A stretch of DNA of 64,000 nucleotides from Lentisphaera araneosa HTCC2155 (GCF_000170755.1 NZ_ABCK01000004.1:248001-312000); one strand, 5' to 3'. Counted from the first letter of the stretch, positions 29,749 through 38,458 are shown. The notes: generated by a model not told the origin, from the sequence alone. A program made the numbers and translations.

Positions 29749-30039
29749 ATGATTAAGCACGGCGTAGTATTCACCCTCAAGAAAAACTCTCCCCTCACAC
29801 AAGAACAGTTTTTTAGCCAAGCACTAAAATTAAAAAAGATTGATACCGTTGTAAACTTCGAAGTCGTCAAAGAAACCAGTCCCAAAAACGACTTTGACTT
29901 TGGATTATTCATGAACTTCAAAAACCCGCAAGCCTATGAATTTTACAACAATCATCCCGACCACGTAAAATTTGTCGAAGAAATCTGGCTACCTAACGTC
30001 GAAGAATTCATGGAAATCGACTACGAAAAAATATTGTAG
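29749..30039 (+). CDS. Dabb (stress-responsive A/B barrel) domain protein
   Basis: This 96-residue protein shows the Dabb ferredoxin-like fold pattern: an initial IKHGVVFTLK strand with the conserved His, FEVVKETSPKNDFDFGLFMNFKNPQAYEFYNNHPDHVKFVEE (seen as DFGLFMNF and YNNHPDHVKFV), and a final EFMEIDYE strand. Family members are small dimeric proteins of varied role, some being cyclases or linked to stress. In carbohydrate loci of PVC bacteria they often accompany sugar genes without known function. It has its own terminator-like hairpin upstream and no close partner, so its job cannot be inferred. Confidence 0.82.
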   Translation: MIKHGVVFTLKKNSPLTQEQFFSQALKLKKIDTVVNFEVVKETSPKNDFDFGLFMNFKNPQAYEFYNNHPDHVKFVEEIWLPNVEEFMEIDYEKIL

Positions 30040-30092
30040 TTCCTAAGTATCTAAAGCTTAAAACCAACTCAAATTCTATATATTTACCCCTA

Positions 30093-30140
30093 CCTCCAGA
30101 CTAAACCCTCGAGCTAATGACATTTGCCACCTCCCGCAGT
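30093..30140 (+). repeat. Isolated degenerate copy of the composite repeat (modules S5-S6)
   Basis: CCAGACTAAACCCTCGAGCTAATGACATTTGCCACCTCC, split here by its modules, follows the S5 (GACTAAACCC, GAGCTAATGA) and S6 (CATTTGCCACCTCC) order of the arrays at 38.1-39.5 and 53.2-56.7 kb, with the hairpin arms partly eroded. It lies in the 202-base gap between the convergent Dabb and AbiEii genes. Nothing else was recognised in that gap. Confidence 0.65.
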
Positions 30141-30241
30141 ATTGAGGTCTATAGGCATTTCCCTCCTTTTATTGATAGATAAACTTAAATCTTATTTTGA
30201 GGGTTTTTCCATCATTAAATCGTAGCGTCGCACCATCCTTC

Positions 30242-31081
30242 TTAATTAAAAACAGCTTCCAAACATTCCTTAATATCCCTACAGACTTGTTCTAAAGTAA
30301 GTTCAATTTTAAGCTTTTTAGTAAAAGCTTTCCATCGAACTTTAATAGAAGGATCATCGTAGAAATATTCTGTAAGTGAACTAATGCCCTCCGAAGGAAA
30401 GTCTGTGCCACGTCGCTCAAAAGTTGATACAACAGCCTCTTTAAGTATATCTTCATCAAAACCAAATTGAGTACAAATGACCCAAACGTCGTAAAAGTCC
30501 TTCATTCTGCTATTTGCCAAATCCAATAACACCATAGCTTGGAGTTTCTCCGCTATTACAGTTTCACGATTATATACCTTGAGTTGAGGCGCAGGAAGAG
30601 TGTCTATAAGGACTTTAAATTCTGTTTCTATTGCATGAGGAGTTACGATGTCTCCTGTTCCCATGTCAAGCTGCACAGGTATGGGTATATGTCCAAGCTT
30701 AGACTTAAAAGTTACTCGAAGTCCCTGATACTCTTGATCTTCTTTAATGGGTAAGATCTTGATACTTTCTGCATCGTATTCCATTGCATCATCTTTTGCT
30801 ACTTCGGTATTACAAATGTCGGCGATAACTTGTTGAATATTGTCAGGAGAAATGTCACCTGTGATTAGAAAGTCAGCATCTTTAGTTGGTCAAAAAGATT
30901 TATCACTCCACAAGATAAAGAGCATCGCACCTTTTAAAGTGAATCGATCTTTGTGTTCACTTAAACCCAATCGATAAAGAAAACGTTCTAAGGAATAACG
31001 AACCTGAAGGATATTAGGATTAATACCTTGAGCTTTAGCTTGATTACGTAGAAGTTGTTGAACGGATGCAGCTTTGCTCAT
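30242..31081 (-). pseudogene. AbiEii-type nucleotidyltransferase toxin gene with an in-frame stop
   Basis: Starting from the ATG at 31081 (MSKAASVQQLL), the frame encodes an AbiEii/AbiGii-type nucleotidyltransferase: FTLKGAMLFILWSDKSF, a TGA at 30890-30892, then PTKDADFLITGDIS, ILPIKEDQEYQGLRVTF, IPVQLDMGTGDIVTP and NRETVIAEKLQAMVLLDLANSRMKDFYDVW. The family has Arg at the stop position (R-P-T-x-D-x-D), so a single CGA-to-TGA change explains the break. The stop precedes the catalytic aspartates, so the short product should be inactive unless read through. An ATG at 30784 could restart but would lack the active site. It overlaps the AbiEi stop (TAATG), as in type IV abortive-infection systems. 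Confidence 0.85.
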
Positions 31082-31674
31082 TATATGGACTCGATATATG
31101 GCATCATTACGTTTTTCATACGGCATTTAGTGGCAAGTTCAATAAGCTCTTTACGAGATGTTTTTTTCAGTTGTATAGCTTCTCTTAGAGCTTCCAAGGC
31201 AACATCGATACCGACTTTATTTCGATGTTTGAAACAGTCAACCACTGTTTTAGTAGGGCTGTAAACTTTGATAGTAGCACCTGAAATATTGTGTTCTTCA
31301 ATTTCCAACTGATAAAGTTTTTTACTGGGGTGAATATACTGAATGTCATATTCCTCAAGCTTGGCTTCTTTGACTCCTTGAGGCAGTGATATCCAATGGT
31401 CGTAAGGTAGTTGAGTACCTATTTCATGAAAGTGAAGAGCTGATATGAGACAGAAAACCGCTTTAGGGATCTTATGAGCCAGTTCTACGTAAGTAGAGTG
31501 AGCACCCATACTTTCTTCATTAATTCGATAGAGGCCTCGAGAAAGGGAGTAGATGTGACCTTGGTCTCTTAGTCTGTAAAGAGTTTTAGGTGCAATCCCA
31601 GCATTAAGAATGTCACGGGTTCTATGAATTCCATTGTTTGATCGGAGAAATTCTAGTGCCTGATCTTGGTTCAT
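31081..31674 (-). CDS. AbiEi-family antitoxin/regulator
   Basis: This 197-residue protein matches the AbiEi family of type IV toxin-antitoxin systems. It has an N-terminal winged helix (NNGIHRTRDILNAGIAPKTLYRLRDQGHIYSLSRGLYRI, seen as TRDILNAGI and LYRLRDQG), then a C-terminal domain containing VFCLISALHFHEIGTQLP and YSPTKTVVDCFKHRNKVG. AbiEi normally represses its operon by binding inverted repeats and neutralises AbiEii. The reading frame is intact although the toxin partner is broken. An intact antitoxin beside a dead toxin is the usual order of decay. A 16-bp palindrome lies 38 bases upstream of the start. Confidence 0.88.
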   Translation of the reverse strand: MNQDQALEFLRSNNGIHRTRDILNAGIAPKTLYRLRDQGHIYSLSRGLYRINEESMGAHSTYVELAHKIPKAVFCLISALHFHEIGTQLPYDHWISLPQGVKEAKLEEYDIQYIHPSKKLYQLEIEEHNISGATIKVYSPTKTVVDCFKHRNKVGIDVALEALREAIQLKKTSRKELIELATKCRMKNVMMPYIESI

Positions 31675-31711
31675 TTATTCACTTACAAAAGTTATATTAA
31701 TTACTATATTT

Positions 31712-31727
31712 AACTATATATATAGTT
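31712..31727. promoter_or_regulatory. Palindrome upstream of abiEi, possible autoregulatory operator
   Basis: AACTATATATATAGTT is a perfect 16-bp palindrome in an AT-rich promoter region 38 bases before the AbiEi start. AbiEi proteins are known to bind inverted repeats in their own promoters. The alternating AT core also makes chance occurrence possible. Confidence 0.35.
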
Positions 31728-31947
31728 TAAAATATAACAAACTATTTCTGATACCAAAGCATTATATCTTATCAACCGAACCGAATTTAACTAAATTAAG
31801 TACGAAGAAGAATTATTGGTGATTCTTCATAACGGCATTGTAAATTCTTATGTAGCCTTAAGGTTTACAATAAAACCTTGCAGTGAGAGCTAGGGAGGCC
31901 TATTCAAATGCGTCGCATGTCAACTATAGAGATACAAAAAAATCAAT

Positions 31948-33615
31948 TCATTCAAGACTATGAATATCCACCTGCCAGGGACCTGCGCTTGAATGGCTGT
32001 AGGTGATTTTGATTGTTTTTAGACCGGGCTTTAGGTGAATCCCTTTAAAATAATGTTGAGCTTGATTGCGAAAGTCGATAGTCTGAATTTTCTTATCGTT
32101 GATAAGGAGTGAGGCCTGCTTGAAAATGGCCTTCGTTCTAAAGGATATTTCAAATTCCTTATCTTCTTTTACCTCAACTAACCATTCGCCATTCACTTTA
32201 TCAGAAAGCCAGCCCCCCTGCCCCTGCATATTCACCCAATCTTGACGCGTCAGGGTCGTGAAGACCTCGTGTTTTGTAGCAATAATTGCACAGGGCTTGT
32301 TTGCCTGCTGTTTTACAATCTTAAACCATTGATCATAATCCGCGACCAAGCTTTTTAATTTTTCAGGATACTTAGAACTCACATCCTGCAGTTCCCCTGC
32401 GTCTGAACTTAAATTAAAAAGTTTTGGTAAAGTCTTGGCATCTGGAGAAACGAGTTTCCACTCTCCCTGAATCAAAGCAGAGTTTCTCATATATTCAGGC
32501 TTTGTTCCGCGATGTGATTGCAGAATGATGCTGCGCTCCGGCAAACTTTCTCCTGATAGAATCGGAAGAAAACTTCGCCCATCAAGCTCATTGGGAAAAT
32601 CGACTTTTAAATCACATAAATCCACTAGCGTTGGCAAAACATCATAATGGGCGATGGCTTCAGTGCTCTGCTTTGATGCTTGACCTGGAACAAAAAGCAT
32701 AAGTGGACTCAGGACACCCCCCTCAAAAGAACTGGATTTACTCCCCCTTAAGCCAGCGTCAAAACGCTCTCCCCAACCACCATTATCGGAACTAAATAGG
32801 ATAATTGTCTTTTTATCAATATTCAGTTTTTTAAGCTCATCGCGAAGATCAGCAATATTTTGATCAATGTTCTCCACCATGGCGTAAATAGCCGCCACCT
32901 TATCTTTATCGGATCCCTTGTGCTGAGACCAATCGGCGTTTTTGTATTTTTTCAGTAAATCTGCAGGAACATCATGAAAAGGTGAATGAGGTGCATTGGG
33001 CATAATACAGGCAAAAAAAGGCTTGTTATTCTCTACTTTTTCACTAATCCATTTGCGAGCTTCGCGAAAAAAGACATCAGTACAAAAACCTTCTGATCTG
33101 AAAGCGACTTCGTTGCGATAGAGCATGGAATTGGTATAAGCTCGATTATTCTCGGGGTGATCGGCCGGTTGCCCGAGACCTCCTCCTCGATGAATAAGGC
33201 TATAATCAAAGCCCTGATCCATTGCTCTGTATGGGTAACAATCCCCCAAATGCCATTTGCCAAACAGCCCTGTACTGTATTGATTGTCCTTGAAGGCTTC
33301 TGCTAGAGTGTACTCTTCGCTTTTCATGATAGAACGCCCTATCCAAGTGTCCGTAACTCCAGTTCTGTAACTCGAACGTCCTGTGAATAAACTGGCACGT
33401 GTGGGAGTACAAACCGCATTGACGTAAAAGCGTTTAAAGAGAACACTTTCATTGGCCAACTTATCTAAATGAGGAGTTTCCAAAATGGGGTTGCCCATGA
33501 AGCTATAATCACCATAACCCTGATCATCCGTCATGATCAAGATCACATTATATCGCTGTGTAGAAAAAGCTGTCAGAGTCAGCAAACAAGAAAGTAAAAC
33601 AAAGAGATAAGGCAT
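31948..33615 (-). CDS. Secreted sulfatase (arylsulfatase A type)
   Basis: About 555 residues from the ATG at 33615, with a signal peptide (MPYLFVLLSCLLTLTAF). The type I sulfatase core is complete: metal-binding MTDDQGYGDYSF, the formylglycine motif C-T-P-T-R at Cys69 followed by ASLFTGR, GKWHLGD with the catalytic Lys and His, NAPHSPFHD and SSDNGGWG. Cys69 must be converted to formylglycine by a maturase (FGE or anSME), which is not in this window. An extra C-terminal beta-sandwich (residues about 450-555, KEFEISFRTKAIF, GLKTIKITYSH) may bind carbohydrate. It stands alone, divergent from the beta-helix gene at 33817. Substrate unknown. Confidence 0.92.
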   Translation of the reverse strand: MPYLFVLLSCLLTLTAFSTQRYNVILIMTDDQGYGDYSFMGNPILETPHLDKLANESVLFKRFYVNAVCTPTRASLFTGRSSYRTGVTDTWIGRSIMKSEEYTLAEAFKDNQYSTGLFGKWHLGDCYPYRAMDQGFDYSLIHRGGGLGQPADHPENNRAYTNSMLYRNEVAFRSEGFCTDVFFREARKWISEKVENNKPFFACIMPNAPHSPFHDVPADLLKKYKNADWSQHKGSDKDKVAAIYAMVENIDQNIADLRDELKKLNIDKKTIILFSSDNGGWGERFDAGLRGSKSSSFEGGVLSPLMLFVPGQASKQSTEAIAHYDVLPTLVDLCDLKVDFPNELDGRSFLPILSGESLPERSIILQSHRGTKPEYMRNSALIQGEWKLVSPDAKTLPKLFNLSSDAGELQDVSSKYPEKLKSLVADYDQWFKIVKQQANKPCAIIATKHEVFTTLTRQDWVNMQGQGGWLSDKVNGEWLVEVKEDKEFEISFRTKAIFKQASLLINDKKIQTIDFRNQAQHYFKGIHLKPGLKTIKITYSHSSAGPWQVDIHSLE

Positions 33616-33816
33616 AAGGGTCAAATAAATTTTTAAAATATTAAATATATATACTGAGAAGATCTAGAGATCTTAATAGCTAAATAACTCATTAGTAAGA
33701 ACACTAGCCTGATTTGATTCAATCCTTTTAATCAATTTAAAAAAACTATTAAGAAATCATTTTCAGCTAAGTATTATAAGTGAAATGAAGTCATCAATCA
33801 CAATCAGGATACTCTT

Positions 33817-36486
33817 TTGCGATCAAAATACATAATACTAATACTAGCTCTGAGCTTTTCCTTGTTCTCCCCCGTACAAGCCTTAACCCAAGAGCCCAAT
33901 CCCGGCTCACCCCGTTTAGTTGATTTAAAGTATCCCTCTGAGGATCTCGTCCCCATCATTTCTTATGATGTCACACTCCCTCCTTACTCAGTTGATAAAA
34001 CGGGAAAAACAGATGCCTCCCAAGGGATAAACCAGGCTCTTTTAGACGCCAAAAAACAAGGTGGCACCGTCTTCCTCCCGGTGGGAAGATATCTTATTCA
34101 AAAACAACTGCACATCCCCATTGGAGTTACTCTTCGCGGAGATTGGAAACAGCCTACAGCTAAAAACCTCAAGGTCGGCGGCACCATTCTCTTTGCCGAC
34201 TTTGGCCATGGAGAAAAGGATGGCGCCCCACTGATCCATGTTAAAGAAGGTGGGATTCGAGACCTCTCAATCTTTTACCCGAAGCAAAACATCAAAAGTA
34301 TTATCCCCTACCCCGTAACAGTTCATTTGAACGGCAATGCAGCCATGAGAAATGTAACTCTAATAAATTCGTATAAAGGTGTGTTAACCGGTCATTTCTC
34401 CACTATCATGAACCTTTATGGAACGACTCTAGATGTCGGTATAACTATGTTAAACGCCGGTGCTGTACCACGTTGCAGAAACATTCACCTATCTCCGCGT
34501 TACTGGAGTTTCTGTGGTCACAAAAAGGCTCCGAAATTCAAAGATTTGGCCAAAGTCATGAAAGAACGAAAAGCCTATGCTATCCAACTCAACCGTCAGG
34601 ATGCAGGAATTTTTATGGATATAAAAATCGATAACTACCATACAGCCGTTAAAGTCATGCCACCCCATGGTTGGACCTATTGGCATGACCTCAAAATAAA
34701 AGATGTGGAAGTCGGTATTCATTTCACTGGCGGTTCCCTTCAGCGCATGTACGTGACACAGAGCTCTATAGACGCTGAACAGTTTGGCATTTTAATGAAA
34801 ATGGAAAAAGACTGTTGGCAGGATCAGTGGAATAAATTAAGTAAGAGTGGCAGAAAATATGGTATAGAAAAAGACCAGGCCTTACTGAGAATATATGATT
34901 GTGAGTTCTCGAGCAATGGAACAAATATTCATCTCGATGGATCTTTTCGCCAAGAACTCAACCTGCAAGAATGTAGTTTCAACAAATGGGGTTCTAAAGA
35001 AAAGGACTATGCTATTTATTGCGAAACCGGAGAAATTGACGTTTATGATTCAATTTTTAAGCAGAACAAAAACCATCTTTACATCGATAAATCCAAAGCA
35101 AGCCTATCCTTCGTCGGCAATACTTTCCCTAGTAAGCCTCATTTGCGACTCCCTGCTTCAAATAGCGCAATCATTGATCACACGCCGGCAAAAAATAGCG
35201 GCCCTTCAATGCCAGATATTCTTGCTATTCCTAACAGACTACCTGCTCGTACAGAAAAAGCTTCCTTATACATCGTTAAGACAATGACTGATAAAAAAGC
35301 TGATGCCAGTACAGCTATTCAAGACGCTCTCAATAAAGCCGGTAAAGATGGTGGCGGTACTGTTTACCTATTGCAAGGAAGCTACCGTTTAACTAATCAC
35401 CTCACAGTTCCACCTGGAGTTGAATTACGCGGCATCAACGACTTCATGCCACGAGGCACTCAATCTCGAACTCTACTGATTGCGGACATCGCAAAAGATA
35501 AAGGCAAGCCAAATAATTCGCCTCTGATTAGTTTACACTCCAACTCAAAACTAGGTGGTTCCGGTGTGACCGGTTTAGCCATTTGGTATGAACATCAGGA
35601 TTTTAGAAATATTCAGGCTTACCCCTGGACGATTCGTAGCCTGGGTCCTAAGTGCTGGGTCCAACGAGTTTACCTTGGCAATTCTTACAACGCCATCGAT
35701 TTCGCCACTCATAATAATGATAAACATCTGATTTCTCGTGTCTGTGGCTCGGCTCTAAATCGCGCCTTCATGGTAGGAAACAGCCCAACTATTGGCTGGG
35801 TTGATAATTGTCACATTCGCCCTCAGGATTGGTTTTTAGCATCAGAAAAACGCGTGGTCCATCGCAATGGCAATGTTGCTAAAGAAGGCTTTGTTTTTGA
35901 CATCCCCGGCGATCGATACAACAAACCTGTAATAGGCGATATCTTCCGCGGTACTGAACATAGCCTAATCCCCAATTTGCGTGGTGCTGGAGCCATCACA
36001 ATTGCCAGTGGTGCAAATGTTCAAATCACCGCCTTTTTCACCAATGGTGCGACTCGGGCTTTTGATTTTATTGACCACGACGGCAGTGGCGGTGGCAGCG
36101 CCAATATCCTCATTGGCGGTAGCGAAGCGGGCTGGGGAGCTTGGTTTAAAGACATCGGTAAAAAAGGCGTCACCATGACCAATTTCAGTCTAAATCCCAT
36201 GACCCGCCTTCCCTACATTGAAGAAAAAGACATTCCAGAAGGTCATCTTCCCAAAGGCATGGCGGTAAAAATAGATTCGACCGTAGCTAATAATCCCATC
36301 AACTTTATCAGCCCCAAGTTTTACGGCCGTAAGGAGATTAATCTTGGGGTAGATATGCAAGGTGGAAAGGTCTTCTTCAAACAAGGCGCAACCGAAAACC
36401 CCTACGGTGGCTTTTTCCTCAAGGTCAAGGGCGGCTCCTTACAACAAAGAAACACCGAAATGGGTGACATAATAGAAAGTCATTAA
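33817..36486 (+). CDS. Secreted protein with two pectate-lyase-3-type beta-helix domains
   Basis: This 889-residue protein uses a TTG start at 33817 with AGGA upstream. A signal peptide covers residues 1-25. Two copies of the same architecture follow. The first, from about residue 50 (VDKTGKTDASQGINQALLDAKKQGGTVFLP, then IPIGVTLRGDW), and the second, from about 490 (KKADASTAIQDALNKAGKDGGGTVYLLQGSYRL, then VPPGVELRG), each open with the N-terminal cap of Pectate_lyase_3-type right-handed beta-helices. They continue with short asparagine- and isoleucine-rich coils. Such proteins include polysaccharide lyases, GH28/GH55-type hydrolases and epimerases. I cannot assign active-site residues. The final codons and 3' flank are duplicated at 38059-38102. 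Confidence 0.78.
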   Translation: MRSKYIILILALSFSLFSPVQALTQEPNPGSPRLVDLKYPSEDLVPIISYDVTLPPYSVDKTGKTDASQGINQALLDAKKQGGTVFLPVGRYLIQKQLHIPIGVTLRGDWKQPTAKNLKVGGTILFADFGHGEKDGAPLIHVKEGGIRDLSIFYPKQNIKSIIPYPVTVHLNGNAAMRNVTLINSYKGVLTGHFSTIMNLYGTTLDVGITMLNAGAVPRCRNIHLSPRYWSFCGHKKAPKFKDLAKVMKERKAYAIQLNRQDAGIFMDIKIDNYHTAVKVMPPHGWTYWHDLKIKDVEVGIHFTGGSLQRMYVTQSSIDAEQFGILMKMEKDCWQDQWNKLSKSGRKYGIEKDQALLRIYDCEFSSNGTNIHLDGSFRQELNLQECSFNKWGSKEKDYAIYCETGEIDVYDSIFKQNKNHLYIDKSKASLSFVGNTFPSKPHLRLPASNSAIIDHTPAKNSGPSMPDILAIPNRLPARTEKASLYIVKTMTDKKADASTAIQDALNKAGKDGGGTVYLLQGSYRLTNHLTVPPGVELRGINDFMPRGTQSRTLLIADIAKDKGKPNNSPLISLHSNSKLGGSGVTGLAIWYEHQDFRNIQAYPWTIRSLGPKCWVQRVYLGNSYNAIDFATHNNDKHLISRVCGSALNRAFMVGNSPTIGWVDNCHIRPQDWFLASEKRVVHRNGNVAKEGFVFDIPGDRYNKPVIGDIFRGTEHSLIPNLRGAGAITIASGANVQITAFFTNGATRAFDFIDHDGSGGGSANILIGGSEAGWGAWFKDIGKKGVTMTNFSLNPMTRLPYIEEKDIPEGHLPKGMAVKIDSTVANNPINFISPKFYGRKEINLGVDMQGGKVFFKQGATENPYGGFFLKVKGGSLQQRNTEMGDIIESH

Positions 36487-36519
36487 ACTTCAACAAATGC
36501 CTTGAAGAGGGATAGACAT
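36476..36519 (+). repeat. 44-bp sequence duplicated at 38059-38102, ending in the S1 repeat module
   Basis: AAAGTCATTAAACTTCAACA continued by AATGCCTTGAAGAGGGATAGACAT is identical at both places. Here it covers the last codons and stop of the beta-helix gene. At the second place it starts the composite repeat array. The GAAGAGGGAT part is the right half of the S1/S2 hairpin of that array. Confidence 0.85.
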
Positions 36520-36537
36520 AATTAAAGAGCTAAAAAA

Positions 36538-37365
36538 ATGAATCACGATTATCACGGCGCCGTTGAATGTAAAGTATGTCATAGTGTGTACCCCTATGAA
36601 TCAGTTCCAAATAATTGTACGAATTGTGGGGCTAAATTAGAGTTCCCCAAAAGTGAGACAAAAAAAGAGCTTTATGGTCAAGAAAAATGGTCTCCACTCC
36701 TAAATAGCATTGATGAGTTGATGGAAGCCCAATCATTAAGCCACAACATCGACACCACTACTCTGGGAGATCGGGTTAAAGGTCCCGTTACATGTTGCTG
36801 GTGTGGCGAATATTATAAGACAAGAGATAATCGCGTTAATTGCGATAGTTGCGGTGGAACTTTGCCCATGCCTGGCTGTGCTGATCCTGGAGAGAAGCCC
36901 CCCAAAGATCCAAGAAAACTTCCTTCGGGCTACTGGTATAAACTTTTTATAAAACAAAACATCACTCTTAGGGTTGGACTCTTCTTATTTATTTTGTTTT
37001 CAATCCTCAGTGTTTTAATGCCTTTGTGTCTTATCGGCGTTTTAATTGCTATTGCCATACTCATCGATAACTACACACGCTTAAACAATAGCTATCACGC
37101 TCTCAAGAACGGCAACGCCCTACTAGGAAAGGTTGAGAGGGTCCAAGTAATTGGCGAAGCTAATGAACCTAAAAATACCGAGATGGGAAAAGTTGATTCA
37201 GGCCTTGGCTTTCGAGTTTATTTTTATTTCGAAGTCGGTGGCCAAATGTGTAAGGGCGTTAAAGATACACACGATCCCATTGCTTTAACCTACTTCACTG
37301 GCCAGCCTGTATGGGTCGTTCACAACAATAAAAAATCATATTCACTTTGGCCCCCCATTGCGTGA
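36538..37365 (+). CDS. Zinc-ribbon membrane protein of unknown function
   Basis: I do not recognise a named family for this 275-residue protein. Residues about 9-36 (CKVCHSVYP...CTNCGAKL) and 84-108 (CCWCGEYYK...CDSCGGTL) are two CxxC zinc ribbons. Residues about 142-185 contain two adjacent hydrophobic helices (GLFLFILFSILSVLMPLCLI, GVLIAIAILI). The C-terminal 85 residues look like a soluble beta-rich domain with GFRVYFYFEVGGQMCKG and QPVWVVHNNKKSYSLWPP, resembling the DUF3592-type extracellular/cytosolic domains. It is followed by another small membrane protein on the same strand, 105 bases on. A role in membrane sensing or assembly is only speculation. Confidence 0.7.
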   Translation: MNHDYHGAVECKVCHSVYPYESVPNNCTNCGAKLEFPKSETKKELYGQEKWSPLLNSIDELMEAQSLSHNIDTTTLGDRVKGPVTCCWCGEYYKTRDNRVNCDSCGGTLPMPGCADPGEKPPKDPRKLPSGYWYKLFIKQNITLRVGLFLFILFSILSVLMPLCLIGVLIAIAILIDNYTRLNNSYHALKNGNALLGKVERVQVIGEANEPKNTEMGKVDSGLGFRVYFYFEVGGQMCKGVKDTHDPIALTYFTGQPVWVVHNNKKSYSLWPPIA

Positions 37366-37470
37366 TTCGCAAATAATTCACTAATTGAACAAAAACTCAT
37401 TAAACCCTAAACTCAAAAAAATATAACAGCGTTTACAAAATCAAAATCTTCATCAACAAAAGAGGTAAAT

Positions 37471-38037
37471 ATGCAAGACATCAATGTGCTCTACATCATA
37501 ATAACTTTTATCATTCTAGCAATAATTGGGGGTATTATATATCACGTCCTTCGTTTCATGAAAGGAAAAATCACACTAACGATCCCAATAAAAGTATTCA
37601 ATTTAAATGATGTTATAAATGGCAACTTTGAACTTCATACAAAAAAAACTATTCAAGGTAATAAATTACTCGTCAGACTTATTGGAAAACACATAAGCAT
37701 TTCCTACAAAGATGGAAAAACCAAAAAGCGTACTTCTGAGGTTTATAGAGATGAAATTACCATTGAGCAAAACAAAACTTATCAAGCGGGATCTGTAGCT
37801 ACTTATAACTTTGAATTACCTCTCCCAAAGGAGCATAAATCTGAATTAGCAAATTCTAAAGTCGTCAAAACAGCTGAAGCGGTTTTTGACTTATTTGACG
37901 ATGGCATGGATTCTGTTGAGTGGGATGTAGTGGTTATCCTAGATGCTAAAGGCGTAGATCTGAAAGCCTCTCAGACAATCTCCACAAATATATTACTAAA
38001 AGACATCAGATATTCTCCCGATCCAATAAGCAGGTAG
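37471..38037 (+). CDS. Small membrane-anchored protein, possible arrestin/SpoOM-like fold
   Basis: This 188-residue protein starts with one transmembrane helix (residues 6-28, VLYIIITFIILAIIGGIIYHV). A beta-rich domain follows with FNLNDVINGNFELHTKK, LLVRLIGKHISISY, YQAGSVATYNFELPLP and VEWDVVVILDAKGVDL. That order of short strands recalls arrestin-like sandwich proteins such as SpoOM, where a GxxVxGxxxL-type first strand is followed by LxVxLxG and YxFxxxLP strands. The resemblance is weak and I would not name it. AGAGGT lies seven bases before the ATG. It lies next to the zinc-ribbon gene and its stop is followed by the repeat array, so the two may work together. Confidence 0.65.
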   Translation: MQDINVLYIIITFIILAIIGGIIYHVLRFMKGKITLTIPIKVFNLNDVINGNFELHTKKTIQGNKLLVRLIGKHISISYKDGKTKKRTSEVYRDEITIEQNKTYQAGSVATYNFELPLPKEHKSELANSKVVKTAEAVFDLFDDGMDSVEWDVVVILDAKGVDLKASQTISTNILLKDIRYSPDPISR

Positions 38038-38058
38038 TCAATGAATTAATACCTTTCT

Positions 38059-38102
38059 AAAGTCATTAAACTTCAACAAATGCCTTGAAGAGGGATAGAC
38101 AT
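38059..38102 (+). repeat. Second copy of the 44-bp duplicated sequence
   Basis: Identical to 36476-36519. Here it is non-coding and lies 21 bases after the stop of the small membrane protein, leading directly into the composite hairpin repeat. It shows that the 3' end of an upstream gene has been copied together with a repeat module. Confidence 0.85.
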
Positions 38103-38402
38103 GGGAAATATTCTCTGGTCATAATATCCCTCGAAGAGGGATCAATGTGATTAACTTGGGGTGAACGTAGTGAACCCCGAGGTGCAATACGTACATATAT
38201 TCGTCCTCGGAGAGGGCGTACTGGAGGGATGTTGGCCGTCTTCGACGACCGGATTTATTTATAACCATGTTCTCCGGGCTAAACCCCGGAGCTAATGACA
38301 TTTGCCGCCTCCGGCGACATGTATGAATTTTAATTCAATCAATCCCTCAAAGAGGGATCAACGTCATTAACTTGGGGTGAACGTAGTGAACCCCGAGATC
38401 AT
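38082..38402 (+). repeat. Composite hairpin repeat array, copy block A (S1-S2-S3-S4-S5-S6-S2)
   Basis: Successive hairpins can be read: S1/S2 TCCCTC-GAA-GAGGGA, then CTTGGGGT...ACCCCGAG; S3 GTCCTC-GGA-GAGGGC; S4 GGCCGTC-TTC-GACGACC (38234-38250); S5 CTCCGGG-CTAAA-CCCGGAG; S6 GCCG-CCTC-CGGC inside TTTGCCGCCTCCGGCGACAT. A second S2 follows at 38343 with a period of 216 bases. The block fills the gap after the small membrane protein gene and ends abruptly at a prepilin fragment. The same modules in the same order and orientation recur in blocks B-F. Confidence 0.9.
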
Positions 38403-38458
38403 TTCTCGCAGTCATTGCGATTATCGGTATTTTAGCCTCTCTTTTGCTCCCTCAATAA
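38402..38458 (+). pseudogene. Fragment of a prepilin N-terminal helix
   Basis: The 18 codons before a TAA read FLAVIAIIGILASLLLPQ, the hydrophobic helix of prepilin-like proteins such as those at 4986 and 54714. The methylation motif before it is missing and is replaced by repeat S2, and the rest of the gene is absent. It overlaps the end of the YoeB-like gene on the other strand by seven bases. This is a scar of recombination at a repeat. Confidence 0.75.

Noticed and set aside
31675-31947. Additional gene between AbiEi and the sulfatase
   Set aside because: The stretch is AT-rich with stops in all frames. Only the promoter-side palindrome stands out.
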